64,000 nt of DNA from CAVPTL01 sp963708725 (GTDB lineage Bacteria; Actinomycetota; Thermoleophilia; Gaiellales; JAICJC01), in contig CAVPTL010000009.1 in assembly GCA_963708725.1 (NCBI GenBank), positions 1-64,000 of the forward strand. Direction: 5' to 3'. Below, in pieces: positions 43,139-51,120 of this stretch. The notes under the pieces are model-generated. The model was not told the origin of the DNA and made no database searches. It saw only the letters and a program-made list of their open reading frames with translations. The position numbers were made by a program, and so were the translations under genes. Numbering within the stretch: the stretch's first letter is position 1; each line of letters begins with the position of its first letter.

Positions 43139-43476
43139 GCCGCCAGTGCCAGCAGGCGCGCTTCCGCGGGAGTCTCGGAGATTCGAATCCGGGTGCCGTC
43201 GGGCAACGGGTCGAGCTCGATCTCGACCGTGGTCTCGACGCCGTCGGTATCCCACGTGTACACGAGTCGCTGCGGCGGATCGACCGTCACCACGGTCCCG
43301 TGCCGCTCACGCCCGTCGTCATCACGCACAAACACATCGCCACCCTCGCGCAGGTCGAGCTCGACGTCGGGCGCGAGCCAGCGCTCCAGCTCATCGGGAT
43401 CGGTGACCGTCTCCCATGCCCGTTCGGGTTCCAGCGGCACATCGACGCTGCGCTCCACTCGCTGATCCTCGCTCAT
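43135..43476 (-). CDS. SRPBCC (AHSA1-like) domain protein
   Basis: 113 residues. SVDVPLEPERAWETVTDPDE, WLAPDVELDLREGGDVFV and VDPPQRLVYTWD outline the START/AHSA1 helix-grip fold with a hydrophobic cavity. Ligand unknown. ATG at 43476 has GGAAGGA upstream. It is the first gene of an operon with the ArsR regulator, a pairing common in actinobacteria and proteobacteria. Confidence 0.88.
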   Translation of the reverse strand: MSEDQRVERSVDVPLEPERAWETVTDPDELERWLAPDVELDLREGGDVFVRDDDGRERHGTVVTVDPPQRLVYTWDTDGVETTVEIELDPLPDGTRIRISETPAEARLLALAA

Positions 43477-43508
43477 GCCAGATCCTTCCCTGTGATCAAC
43501 CCTCATTC

Positions 43509-43530
43509 GCAACTGAGGAGTTGCACCATA
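43509..43530 (-). promoter_or_regulatory. Promoter and ArsR-type operator of the SRPBCC-arsR operon
   Basis: The 16-bp inverted repeat GCAACT-GAGG-AGTTGC (43509-43524) lies directly downstream of a minus-strand -10 box TATGGT (43530-43525), so it covers the predicted transcription start. It sits in the gap between the clpP stop and the SRPBCC start. The same consensus, GCAACY-NNNN-RGTTGC, occurs twice at the clpP promoter (44173, 44199). Confidence 0.7.
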
Positions 43531-43533
43531 GCG

Positions 43534-44154
43534 CTACTCGAGGCCGGTGCGACGACCGTTGGTGACAGTGCGCGCTTCGACGACCTGGTCGATCAGCCCG
43601 TAGTCGCGGGCCTGCTCGGCGGTCATGAAGTTGTCGCGCTGAGTGTCGTCGTGGATCTGGTCGACGCCCCGGCCGGTATCGGCGGCGAGGATCTCCTCCA
43701 TCCGGCGTTGCAGCGCGAGGATCTCGCGGGCGCGTATCTCGATGTCGGTCGCCTGGCCCTCGAAGCCGGTGGTGTGGCCCTGGTGGATCATGATCTTCGA
43801 GTTTGCGAGCGCCAGCCGCTTGCCCCTGGTGCCGCCGGCCAGGAGGATCGCCCCCATCGACATCGCCATCCCAAAGCAGATCGTCTGGATCTCGGGCCGG
43901 ATGAAGCGCATCGTGTCGTAGATCGCGAGTCCCGAGTAGACGTCGCCGCCGGGCGAGTTGATGTAGACCGAGATGTCCTTGTCGGGATCGTCGGACTCGA
44001 GGTGGATCAGCTGGGCGACGATCAGGTTCGCCACGTCGGCGGTCACCGGAGTGCCGAGAAAGATGATGCGGTCGTTGAGGAGTCGTGAGTAGATATCGAA
44101 CGAACGCTCGCCGCGCGACGTCTGCTCGACGACCATGGGAACGAGGGGTGACAT
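43534..44154 (-). CDS. clpP: ATP-dependent Clp protease proteolytic subunit
   Basis: 206 residues. The catalytic Ser is in [16 protein letters not shown], the His in [14 protein letters not shown] and the Asp in [40 protein letters not shown] is the family start. ClpP forms a tetradecameric barrel fed by ClpX, ClpC or ClpA. The genome probably has further clpP copies; no clpX or second clpP is adjacent here. ATG at 44154 has GGAGGT five bases before it. The promoter carries two ArsR-type elements, so this copy may be stress-inducible instead of constitutive. Confidence 0.96.
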   Translation of the reverse strand: MSPLVPMVVEQTSRGERSFDIYSRLLNDRIIFLGTPVTADVANLIVAQLIHLESDDPDKDISVYINSPGGDVYSGLAIYDTMRFIRPEIQTICFGMAMSMGAILLAGGTRGKRLALANSKIMIHQGHTTGFEGQATDIEIRAREILALQRRMEEILAADTGRGVDQIHDDTQRDNFMTAEQARDYGLIDQVVEARTVTNGRRTGLE

Positions 44155-44172
44155 GTGGACCTCCGGGTATGT

Positions 44173-44218
44173 GCAACTAGATGGTTGCGATACTACACGC
44201 AACCGATGAGTTGCACAA
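44173..44218 (-). promoter_or_regulatory. clpP promoter with two ArsR-type operators
   Basis: On the minus strand TTGTGC (44218-44213) and TAGTAT (44195-44190) form -35 and -10 boxes with a 17-bp spacer. GCAACC-GATG-AGTTGC (44199-44214) covers the -35 end and spacer, and GCAACT-AGAT-GGTTGC (44173-44188) starts one base beyond the -10. Centres are 26 bp apart. The whole also reads as a larger imperfect palindrome centred near 44193. This is the same element as in front of the SRPBCC-arsR operon. Confidence 0.75.
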
Positions 44219-44225
44219 GCGCTGG

Positions 44226-44855
44226 CTACACGCCGAGCCGGTCGATCAGATACGCGGACTGCTCGGACAGGACGTCGAGCTGGTCGGCGCTGAGGTCGAC
44301 GTCGCTGTGGGCCACCAGCAACGCACCCCCGTACTCCTCGCTCTGCTCGACCTCGATCAGCAGCTCCTCCTGGGCCAGGCACCAGGCGACGAACTCGTCG
44401 TCGAACAACTCGCGCACCTGCTCGTCGGAGATCGCCCGCGCCACGCGCACACGGTAGCGATGGTCGAACTCGCCACCGATGTGGCGAACACGGTGATCCT
44501 GGTGATCGAAGATCCGGGTGAACGCGTCCTCTTCGGGAACGTTCACGGGGTGGATCGTCAGCCGGCCCCAACCCAACCCGTCGACGTCGGCCACCAACAC
44601 GGTGAACATGACGCTGTCGACGTCGGACACGCCGAGCACTCCGAGCCCCTCGAACATGCCCGACGAGGCGATCACGAGTTCGCCGAGCACCGAGGAACGG
44701 CCGTTGAGATCGCCGGCCTGGGCATCGACCACCGTATCCGCAAGGCCGGTGCGAAGCAGTGGCGTTCGACCCGCGAGCGCGGCCTCGGTTGGCTCGAGCT
44801 CGTGCTCCTCGGCCCACGTCTCGAGCGTCGTTGCCTGTTCGTCGTTCGTGCTCAT
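44226..44855 (-). CDS. Protein of unknown function
   Basis: 209 residues, acidic, with no signal peptide or membrane segment. [20 protein letters not shown] and the later [20 protein letters not shown] followed by [20 protein letters not shown] faintly recall DUF3137-type proteins, but I would not assign it. TAGGCT seven bases upstream of the ATG suggests a leaderless transcript. It lies between fabF and the clpP promoter. Confidence 0.6.
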   Translation of the reverse strand: MSTNDEQATTLETWAEEHELEPTEAALAGRTPLLRTGLADTVVDAQAGDLNGRSSVLGELVIASSGMFEGLGVLGVSDVDSVMFTVLVADVDGLGWGRLTIHPVNVPEEDAFTRIFDHQDHRVRHIGGEFDHRYRVRVARAISDEQVRELFDDEFVAWCLAQEELLIEVEQSEEYGGALLVAHSDVDLSADQLDVLSEQSAYLIDRLGV

Positions 44856-44891
44856 GCGGATGAGCCTAACCGACTGCCGTCAGCGAGGCAG

Positions 44892-46124
44892 TCACTCATC
44901 GTAGGCACGCAGGATGATGCAGCCGTTGTGTCCGCCGAGGCCCATCGAGTTTGAGAGTGCGGTTCGCACCGGCGCCTCGCGCGCCGTGTGCGGCACGTAG
45001 TCGAGGTCGCACTCGGGATCCGGTGTGTTCAGGTTGATGGTCGGGGGGATCACCCCGTGGTGAATCGTGAGCGCGGTCGCGACTGCCTCGATCGCTCCGG
45101 CGGCACCGAAGCTGTGGCCCGTCATCGACTTGATCGATGACACCGCGAGCCGGTGGGCGTGGTCGCCAAAGACGGTCTTGATCGCCTTGGTCTCGGCAGG
45201 ATCGTTATACGGCGTCGACGTGCCGTGGGCGTTGATGTAGTCGATCTCTTCGGGGGCGATGCCCGAGCGCTCGAGCGCCGCGCGCATCATCTCGATCACG
45301 CCGATCGAATCGGGGTGGGGGGTGGCGACGTGGTAGGCATCGTTGGAGACGCCGTAGCCGACGACCTCGGCATAGATGCGCGCACCGCGTGCCAGCGCGT
45401 GTTCGAGCTCCTCGACCACAAGCGCCGCCGCTCCCTCGGCCAGCACGAATCCCGAACGGGTCGCATCGAATGGCCGTGAGGCTGTCGCGGGATCGTCACC
45501 GCCCCCGGCCAGTGCGCGCATCGCGCAAAACCCCGCCAGCACCACCGGCATCAGCACCGCCTCGGTGCCTCCGGCGATGATCACGTCGGCCTGGTTGCGC
45601 TTGATCACCTCGGCGGCGTCGCCGACCGCGTCGGTACCGGTCGCACAGGCTCCGACGATCGCGTAGTTGACCCCGCGGGCGCCGATCGCTGTCGCCACGT
45701 GGCTGGTGGTCGTGTCGGGCAGCATGTTCGCGATCCAGTGCGGCGACACCCGTCCGGGGCCACGCTCGTCGAGGATGCGCTGCTGATCGAGCGTGTACTC
45801 CATGCCTCCAACGCAGCTTCCGAGGATCACACCCGTGCGCCCGGGGGCGTCGACGGTCAGCGCCGCATCAGCGATCGCCTCGGTCGCGGCCGCCATGCCC
45901 AGGTGCACGTCGCGGCCCGTCCGCCGCACCTCCTTGGGCCCCATCGCAACCGTCGGATCGAAGTCCTTGACCTCGCCCGCGATGTCGACCGCATAAGGCT
46001 CGGTGTCAAACCTCGTGATCCGGGTAATGCCGCTCTTGCCGGCCACGAGGTTGGCCCAGCTCGTCGGGACATCGTTCCCGACAGGGGTGACCGCTCCGAG
46101 CCCGGTGATTACTGCGCGTCGCAT
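44892..46124 (-). CDS. fabF: 3-oxoacyl-ACP synthase II
   Basis: 410 residues, the normal length for KAS II. The active-site Cys is in IVGACATGTDAVGDAAEVIK; the two His residues are in INAHGTSTPYND and SIKSMTGHSFGAAGAIEA; the C-terminus SNSMGLGGHNGCIILRAY is conserved. It condenses malonyl-ACP with acyl-ACP in fatty-acid elongation. ATG at 46124 gives the standard MRRAVITGLGAVTPVG start. No other fab genes are nearby; it follows proBA after 40 bases. Confidence 0.96.
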   Translation of the reverse strand: MRRAVITGLGAVTPVGNDVPTSWANLVAGKSGITRITRFDTEPYAVDIAGEVKDFDPTVAMGPKEVRRTGRDVHLGMAAATEAIADAALTVDAPGRTGVILGSCVGGMEYTLDQQRILDERGPGRVSPHWIANMLPDTTTSHVATAIGARGVNYAIVGACATGTDAVGDAAEVIKRNQADVIIAGGTEAVLMPVVLAGFCAMRALAGGGDDPATASRPFDATRSGFVLAEGAAALVVEELEHALARGARIYAEVVGYGVSNDAYHVATPHPDSIGVIEMMRAALERSGIAPEEIDYINAHGTSTPYNDPAETKAIKTVFGDHAHRLAVSSIKSMTGHSFGAAGAIEAVATALTIHHGVIPPTINLNTPDPECDLDYVPHTAREAPVRTALSNSMGLGGHNGCIILRAYDE

Positions 46125-46164
46125 ATGCAACTGACGGCAAGCCCGGTCTCCGGGTTGCGTTCGC

Positions 46165-47364
46165 TCAAGCGCGCACCTGGCCGTCCCCGCGAACGACATA
46201 CTTGGTTGTGGTCAGTTCGTTGAGGGCAACCGGCCCTCGGGCGTGCAGGCGCGATGTCGAGATGGCCATCTCGGCACCCATCCCGTACTCTGCGCCGTCG
46301 GTGAATCGGGTGGAAGCATTGACGTAGACCGCCGCGGCGTCCACCTCGGTCACAAACCGATCGGCTGCTGCCGGATCGGCGGTCACGATCGCCTCCGAGT
46401 GACCTGTGCCGTAGGTGGCGATGTGATCGATGGCGGCGTCCAATGAGTCGACCGTCCGAACGGCCATCTTCATATCGAGAAACTCGATGTCCCAGGCCTC
46501 TTCGCCCTCGACGATCTCCACGCCCTGGTCGCGCAGCGCGGCGGTGATCGACTCCATCAGCTCGGGCCGGTCGCGGTGGACGAGCAGCGTCTCGGCGGAG
46601 TTGCACACTCCCGGGCGCTGAATCTTCGAGTTGACGGCGATCGCCTCGGCCATGGCGGCATCGGCGGTCGCGTCGACGTACACGTGATTGTTGCCGCCCG
46701 CGGCGGCCAGCACCGGTATGCGGGAGTTGTCGAGCAGGAAGTGCTTGAGCTCCTCACCGCCGCGGGGAATCACCACGTCGGCGGCGCCGGGTTGGGCGAT
46801 GAACTCGCGCAGGCGCTCGCGATCGGCCTCCATCTCCTGCACCGAGTCGATGGGAAGCCCGCTTGCCTCAATCGCCGAGCGCACCAGGTCGATCAGCACC
46901 CGGTTGGTGTTGGCGGCCATTCGCGAACCCCGCAATATGCAGGCATTTCCCGATTTGAGCGTGAGCGCAGCGGCGTCGGTGGTGACGTTCGGCCGAGCCT
47001 CGTAAATGACTGCCACCACGCCCAGCGGGACACGCACCTTCTCGATCACGAGCCCGTTATCGCGCTCGATCCGGCTCAACACGGTGCCGATCGGGTCGGG
47101 CAGTGCGATCACCGCGCGAACGCCCTCGGCGAGCCCGGCGATCCGGTCGGGTGTGAGCGTCAGCCGGTCGATGATGGCCGCGGTCTGGTGCCCGGTGGCG
47201 GCGGCCACATCGAGTTCGTTGGCGGCCTGAATCTCGGTGGCGCGCTGTTCGATGGCCTGGGCGATCGCCTCCAGCGCGGCGTCGCGCGTGGCCGAGTCGA
47301 CGCTCGCCATCGCGCGGGCGGCGGCGCGAGCGTCGGCTGTCAGGTTAGGAGCAATCGCGTTCAT
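46165..47364 (-). CDS. proA: Gamma-glutamyl phosphate reductase
   Basis: 399 residues. The catalytic Cys is in QRPGVCNSAETLLVHRDRP, and VIYEARPNVTTDAAALTLKS and VIPRGGEELKHFLL are family motifs. It reduces gamma-glutamyl phosphate with NADPH to glutamate-5-semialdehyde in proline synthesis. The start overlaps the proB stop (ATGA), so the two are co-translated and substrate channelling is likely. Confidence 0.97.
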   Translation of the reverse strand: MNAIAPNLTADARAAARAMASVDSATRDAALEAIAQAIEQRATEIQAANELDVAAATGHQTAAIIDRLTLTPDRIAGLAEGVRAVIALPDPIGTVLSRIERDNGLVIEKVRVPLGVVAVIYEARPNVTTDAAALTLKSGNACILRGSRMAANTNRVLIDLVRSAIEASGLPIDSVQEMEADRERLREFIAQPGAADVVIPRGGEELKHFLLDNSRIPVLAAAGGNNHVYVDATADAAMAEAIAVNSKIQRPGVCNSAETLLVHRDRPELMESITAALRDQGVEIVEGEEAWDIEFLDMKMAVRTVDSLDAAIDHIATYGTGHSEAIVTADPAAADRFVTEVDAAAVYVNASTRFTDGAEYGMGAEMAISTSRLHARGPVALNELTTTKYVVRGDGQVRA

Positions 47365-48428
47365 ACGACTACAAGGTTATCGCGATGCACCACTTCACCC
47401 GCTCCACGTATCCCGATCGCCGCTCGCACGTCGCCCGCAGAACGGCTCGCGATGCCGACCGCGACCGCCTTTCCATCGGGCCCGGTGAGCTCGATGGCGT
47501 CGCCCGCGGCGAAGGCGCCATCAACGGCTGTGACCCCCACGGCGAGCAGGCTGGTGCCCTTGGTCGAGACGGCCCGGGCGGCGCCCGCGTCCACCTCGAC
47601 CCGACCGCGCACCGGCTTTCCGTACCGCACCCACAGCTTGTACGCCGAAAGCGGGCTGGGATCGGCGCTGAACCGCGTGCCGACCGAGCGGCCCGCGGAC
47701 GCGTCGGTGACAACGTCGGGGGTGCGGCCGTCGGCGATCACGACCGCGACGCCGCCGGAGCGGGCCATCTCGGCCGCCACCACCTTCGACCGCATGCCGC
47801 CGGAGCCCCAACCGCCGCGGCCGCGCCGCAGCTCGAGAGTTTCCAGCATCGTGTGATCGGAGATGTTGTCGAGCCGCGTTGCACCGGGCTTTTGGGGGTC
47901 GCGGTCATACAGACCGTCGGTGTCGGTCAGAAGCACGAGCAGGCGCGCGCGCAAGAGCACCGCCACCTGCGCCGCCAGGGCGTCGTTGTCGCCGAAGGTG
48001 ATCTCGTCGGTTGCGGTCGAATCGTTCTCGTTGACGACCGGCACCATCTGCCACCCCAGCAGGGTGTCGAGCGTGCCGCGCGCGTTCACGTAGCCGTCAC
48101 GCCGATGCACGTCACCCGACGTGAGCAGTACCTGTGCGGCCTCGGCACCGTGCTTTCGAAGCGCGGTCTCCCACCGCCGCTGGAGCACCGCCTGGCCGAC
48201 GGCCGACGCCGCTTGTAGCTCGTGGAGCCGTCCCGGCCGGGTGGTGCGGCCAAGTGCGCCCAGCCCCAGTGCGATCGCCCCCGAGCTGACGAGCACCACC
48301 GGCGTTCCGGCGGCCCGCAGCGTCGCCACCTGCGAGGCGATCGAATCGAACACCCGCGTGCGGGCGCGGCCACGTTCGTCCACGAGTGTGGTTGACCCAA
48401 GTTTCACGATTACCGCTCTACGAGCCAT
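47361..48428 (-). CDS. proB: Glutamate 5-kinase
   Basis: 355 residues. The amino-acid kinase domain has VIVKLGSTTLVDE, VLVSSGAIALGLGAL, VVNENDSTATDEITFGDND and LLTDTDGLYDRDP. A C-terminal PUA domain (GRVEVDAGAARAVSTKGTSL) is present. It phosphorylates glutamate for proline synthesis and is usually feedback-inhibited by proline. ATG at 48428 is chosen over the long upstream extension; TATCAT seven bases above it indicates a leaderless transcript. Confidence 0.97.
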   Translation of the reverse strand: MARRAVIVKLGSTTLVDERGRARTRVFDSIASQVATLRAAGTPVVLVSSGAIALGLGALGRTTRPGRLHELQAASAVGQAVLQRRWETALRKHGAEAAQVLLTSGDVHRRDGYVNARGTLDTLLGWQMVPVVNENDSTATDEITFGDNDALAAQVAVLLRARLLVLLTDTDGLYDRDPQKPGATRLDNISDHTMLETLELRRGRGGWGSGGMRSKVVAAEMARSGGVAVVIADGRTPDVVTDASAGRSVGTRFSADPSPLSAYKLWVRYGKPVRGRVEVDAGAARAVSTKGTSLLAVGVTAVDGAFAAGDAIELTGPDGKAVAVGIASRSAGDVRAAIGIRGAGEVVHRDNLVVV

Positions 48429-48485
48429 ATGTCCGATGATAGGGCGGGGTGGCGCCCGATAGCGCCGGTGCGATACACTGGGTCG

Positions 48486-48824
48486 GTGTCGAGTGACTCG
48501 CACGCACAACGCCAACGGCTGACGGCTCAGACGCTGGAGCGCATGCGCGAGGGTATCCGCAAGCGCGCCGAGGCACTGGGGCGCGACCACGAGCAACGGT
48601 TCGCCGAAGTTGGACGGATGGTGGCCGATAACAGGCTCGAACGGGGCATGTCGCAGCAGGAGCTTGCTGTGTTGTGTGGCACCACACAGTCCGCCATCGC
48701 ACGACTCGAGCGCGGCGGCCGGCCCCCGAAGCTGGATACGTTGATGAGGATTGCAGACGCGCTCGATGCTGAGCTGTACCTCGAGATGCGGTTACGGCCG
48801 CAGGAAATCGAAGGAGACCGGTAA
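48486..48824 (+). CDS. XRE-family (HTH) transcriptional regulator
   Basis: 112 residues; the C-terminal half is a Cro/C1 HTH: GMSQQELAVLCGTTQSAIAR, LERGGRPPKLDTLMRIADAL. The N-terminal half (TLERMREGIRKRAEALGRDH) is helical, as in antitoxin-like regulators of the HigA group, but no toxin gene is beside it. GTG at 48486 is six bases below TACACT (48474-48479), so leaderless start is preferred over ATG 48429. It shares one base with the following CBS gene (TAATG). Confidence 0.85.
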   Translation: MSSDSHAQRQRLTAQTLERMREGIRKRAEALGRDHEQRFAEVGRMVADNRLERGMSQQELAVLCGTTQSAIARLERGGRPPKLDTLMRIADALDAELYLEMRLRPQEIEGDR

Positions 48825-49243
48825 TGGCAGTGACCCTGCGCGACTTCATGTCGAGCGACGACGTGCTCACGATCGAGGCGGAGGCAACGCTGGGTGCGGC
48901 CGCGCGCAAGATGCGGCAGCGAAACGTCGGCGCCGCGGTGGTCGTGGACGAGAACAACTCTGTCACCGGGATCTTCACCGAGCGCGATCTGCTGCGCGCG
49001 ATCGCCGACAGCCGCCACCCCGACGTCGGTCAGGTGCAGTCGTACATGACCTCTGACCCGATCACGCTGCCCTCCGACCACCTTCCGAGCGAGGCCGCCC
49101 GGATCATGTCCGAAGGCAAGTTCCGGCACATCCCGGTGGTCGACGACGGCCGCCTCGTGGGCGTCGTGTCGATACGTGATCTGATGCAGGCCGGCCTGCA
49201 CATCCAGACCGCCGATGCCCATATCGGCAGCGATTTTCCGTGA
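48824..49243 (+). CDS. Two-CBS-domain protein
   Basis: 139 residues, two tandem CBS motifs: DVLTIEAEATLGAAARKM to GIFTERDLLRAIA, and DPITLPSDHLPSEAARIM to GVVSIRDLMQAGLH. Such Bateman modules bind adenosine nucleotides (AMP, ATP, SAM) and sense energy state. It is co-translated with the XRE regulator, suggesting that the pair links nucleotide sensing with transcription; that is inference. Confidence 0.92.
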   Translation: MAVTLRDFMSSDDVLTIEAEATLGAAARKMRQRNVGAAVVVDENNSVTGIFTERDLLRAIADSRHPDVGQVQSYMTSDPITLPSDHLPSEAARIMSEGKFRHIPVVDDGRLVGVVSIRDLMQAGLHIQTADAHIGSDFP

Positions 49244-49247
49244 TCGG

Positions 49248-49270
49248 TCGCCGGCGTTTTGCGTCGGCGA
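49248..49270 (+). terminator. Hairpin after the XRE-CBS operon
   Basis: TCGCCGGCG pairs with CGTCGGCGA (one G-U pair) around a TTTTG loop, starting five bases after the CBS-gene stop. A U tract is lacking, as often in actinobacterial terminators. Confidence 0.5.
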
Positions 49271-49403
49271 TTCATCCGGACGGGTGACGCGGGATTCCGG
49301 TTAACCACCCACGCTGAGTGAGCCCCCCGGCCTCCGTTCACCCGATCCCTTTGACGCACTTCGGTGCATGGGGCCCGGACCGGTACCGACGGGGCGTTCG
49401 CCT

Positions 49404-49521
49404 GATCTGAGGTGGTGCTGTCTCGCCGTACGCGTCGCTCCGCGCTTGTTTGGGACGACAACGCTGAGCGATCTGCGGGGAAGGGCGTAGGCCCCGCCCA
49501 CCGGCGGCGCCACCTCAGATC
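49404..49521. other. Possible structured RNA or leader element
   Basis: Within the 397-base gap between the CBS gene and the sigma gene, GATCTGAGGTGG (49404-49415) is exactly complementary to CCACCTCAGATC (49510-49521). The 12-bp stem would enclose a 94-base G+C-rich region with smaller local stems (for example around GGGGAAGGGCGTAGGCCCC). No ORF with good start signals lies here. It could be a small RNA (a 6S-like RNA has this outline but is not demonstrated), a leader for the sigma gene, or a large DNA palindrome. I cannot match it to a known class. Confidence 0.4.
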
Positions 49522-49640
49522 CGGGCGGCCAATCCACCCGGCCTGATGTGGCGTACACAGGGTGGATGACCGTTATCGCATCAACCCAGATGGGCCACAC
49601 GTTTCGGACGAAACGGCGCTCGTGGACTACTGTTGCGGGG

Positions 49641-50198
49641 GTGGATTACGCCCCGCTCACCGACGAGCAACTGCTTGCGCGTGTCGCCGATGAACGCGAC
49701 GGCGACGCCTTCGACGAACTGTACCGAAGGTACAGCCGCGCGGTGTACTCGCTCGTTCTGCGAGTCGTGCGCGACGCCGCATTGGGCGAGGACGTCGTGC
49801 AGGAGACGTTCGCAGCGGTTTGGCGGGCGGCGCGCTCGTATCGGCAGGAGCGTGGCAGCGCCACCGCGTGGCTGTTTACGATCGCGCGCAACGCCGCGGT
49901 CGACGCCGTGCGCTCGCGGCGAACGACGGTTGCAGGCGAGCCGCCCGACCTGCCCGACAAAGCTCCCAATCCCGAGGAGCAGACGGTCGCCGAGCTCGAA
50001 GCGTTCCGTGTCCATGTCGCTGTGGACGAGCTGCCGGAGCGCGAGCGCGAAGTGATCGAGCTCGCCTACTTCCACGGCCTCTCCCAAAGCCAGGTCGCCC
50101 AGCGGCTCGAGCTGCCGCTGGGAACGGTCAAGACGCGCACGCGGGCCGGCCTTGCCCGCCTCGCCGAACGACTCCAGCCCGAACGGGTGATGTCATGA
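49641..50198 (+). CDS. ECF-type RNA polymerase sigma factor (SigK-like)
   Basis: 185 residues. Region 2: DAFDELYRRYSRAVYSLVLR, AALGEDVVQETFAAVWRAAR and ATAWLFTIARNAAVDAVRSR. Region 4: ELPEREREVIELAYFHGLSQ and SQVAQRLELPLGTVKTRTRA. GTG at 49641 gives the standard N-terminus, directly after a G-rich stretch. The partner gene overlaps by four bases and encodes an RskA-like anti-sigma factor, so this is a SigK/RskA-type pair responding to an envelope or redox signal. Confidence 0.94.
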   Translation: MDYAPLTDEQLLARVADERDGDAFDELYRRYSRAVYSLVLRVVRDAALGEDVVQETFAAVWRAARSYRQERGSATAWLFTIARNAAVDAVRSRRTTVAGEPPDLPDKAPNPEEQTVAELEAFRVHVAVDELPEREREVIELAYFHGLSQSQVAQRLELPLGTVKTRTRAGLARLAERLQPERVMS

Positions 50199-50776
50199 GT
50201 GATGAACGCGATCTGACCGGAATCGAAGACCTGCTGCGTGCGGTGCCCGCACCGATGGAGGTGCCGGCGCGCTACGCCCCCGTGGCCAAGGCTGCGGCGC
50301 TCGGCCAGCCGGCCGCATCCGACGTGGTCGCTCCGGCACGAACCTCGCGCTCGCCTCGCCGGTGGTTCGCCGCCGCGGCGCTGGTTGCCGTCGCCGCCGT
50401 TGCGGGGATCGTGATCGGTGTGAGTCGGAGCCATTCGCCGATGCACGTCGAGACGACCGTCGCGCTCAGCGCCGGCAGCCCTGCGTTTGCCAACGCCTCG
50501 GGTTCGATCGACTTCGGGAGCGCGGACGGCGCGATGAGACCCGCGATACTGAGGGTCCAAAACCTGCCTCCCGCGCCTTCCGGTGAGTACTACGAGATGT
50601 GGTTTTCAACCGGTGATGAGACGGTCGGGATGATGGCGTTCAACACCGAGACAAACGGGACCGTGACGGTGAAGAGCGCCGTGCCCTCCGGGATGCGCTG
50701 GAGCCGCTGCTGGGTGACGCTCGAGCGAGACACCGGCAGCGGCACTGTGCAGCGCCCCGTATTGCGCTCCAGCTGA
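50195..50776 (+). CDS. Anti-sigma-K factor (RskA-like)
   Basis: 193 residues: a short cytoplasmic N-terminus (GIEDLLRAVPAPMEVP), one transmembrane helix about 57-76 (WFAAAALVAVAAVAGIVIGV) and an extracytoplasmic RskA domain with GEYYEMWFSTGDETVGMMAF. The cytoplasmic part is shorter than that of zinc anti-sigma factors and has no HxxxCxxC motif. It would hold the sigma factor at the membrane until cleaved or released. ATGA overlap with the sigma gene. Confidence 0.88.
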   Translation: MSDERDLTGIEDLLRAVPAPMEVPARYAPVAKAAALGQPAASDVVAPARTSRSPRRWFAAAALVAVAAVAGIVIGVSRSHSPMHVETTVALSAGSPAFANASGSIDFGSADGAMRPAILRVQNLPPAPSGEYYEMWFSTGDETVGMMAFNTETNGTVTVKSAVPSGMRWSRCWVTLERDTGSGTVQRPVLRSS

Positions 50777-50787
50777 GGGCATCGGAT

Positions 50788-50802
50788 CCCCCTTCAAGGG
50801 GG
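50788..50802 (+). terminator. Hairpin after the anti-sigma gene
   Basis: CCCCCTT-C-AAGGGGG is a perfect 7-bp inverted repeat with a one-base centre, 12 bases after the anti-sigma stop; as RNA a stem of five pairs with a TTCAA loop is likely. No U tract. It may separate the sigma operon from the small peptide gene, or act as a processing site. Confidence 0.45.
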
Positions 50803-50875
50803 TGGCCGCACCGGCCGTTTGCCGCCTCAATGAGACCGCACCCCTTGTGACCCCCATCTTCAAGGAGTCTCCCCC

Positions 50876-50968
50876 GTGAACCACCGCGTTGTGCGTTCTG
50901 CGTATCTGCTCTCACTGCTCGTCGCATTTGTGCTTGCGTCGGGTGCTGCGAGCAAGCTGGGTCATTGA
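50876..50968 (+). CDS. 30-residue exported micropeptide
   Basis: A 31-codon frame preceded by AAGGAG at 50862-50867, eight bases from the GTG. The peptide begins MNHRVVRSAYLLSLLVAFVL and ends ASGAASKLGH, that is, a basic start, a hydrophobic core and a short polar tail, resembling a signal peptide with an AxA-like cleavage region and almost nothing after it. It lies 100 bases downstream of the sigma/anti-sigma pair. The ribosome site is the best in this part of the window, which argues for real translation. The remaining bases of 50777-51120 show no other gene. Confidence 0.5.
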   Translation: MNHRVVRSAYLLSLLVAFVLASGAASKLGH

Positions 50969-51120
50969 CCCTCGCCGCTGAGTGACGCCCCGCAACGGCT
51001 CCTGACCGGAGTCTGAGCGGGCCGTCTCTCGAGCCCCGGCCGCCCTACAGGTCTCGCGCCTCGTGCCGATGACCTCTTGGAGGATTCCCGACGCCCCCTT
51101 TCCCCTCCTCCTCGTAGGTC

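Noticed and set aside
48486..49243. XRE regulator as the antitoxin of a HigBA-type system
   Set aside because: The neighbouring gene is a two-CBS protein, not a toxin, and proB is on the other side.
49404..49521. Assignment as 6S RNA, cobalamin or c-di-AMP riboswitch
   Set aside because: GGGGAAG-like bases and the closing stem recall these classes, but the required consensus boxes are missing, so it is left as an unassigned structured region.
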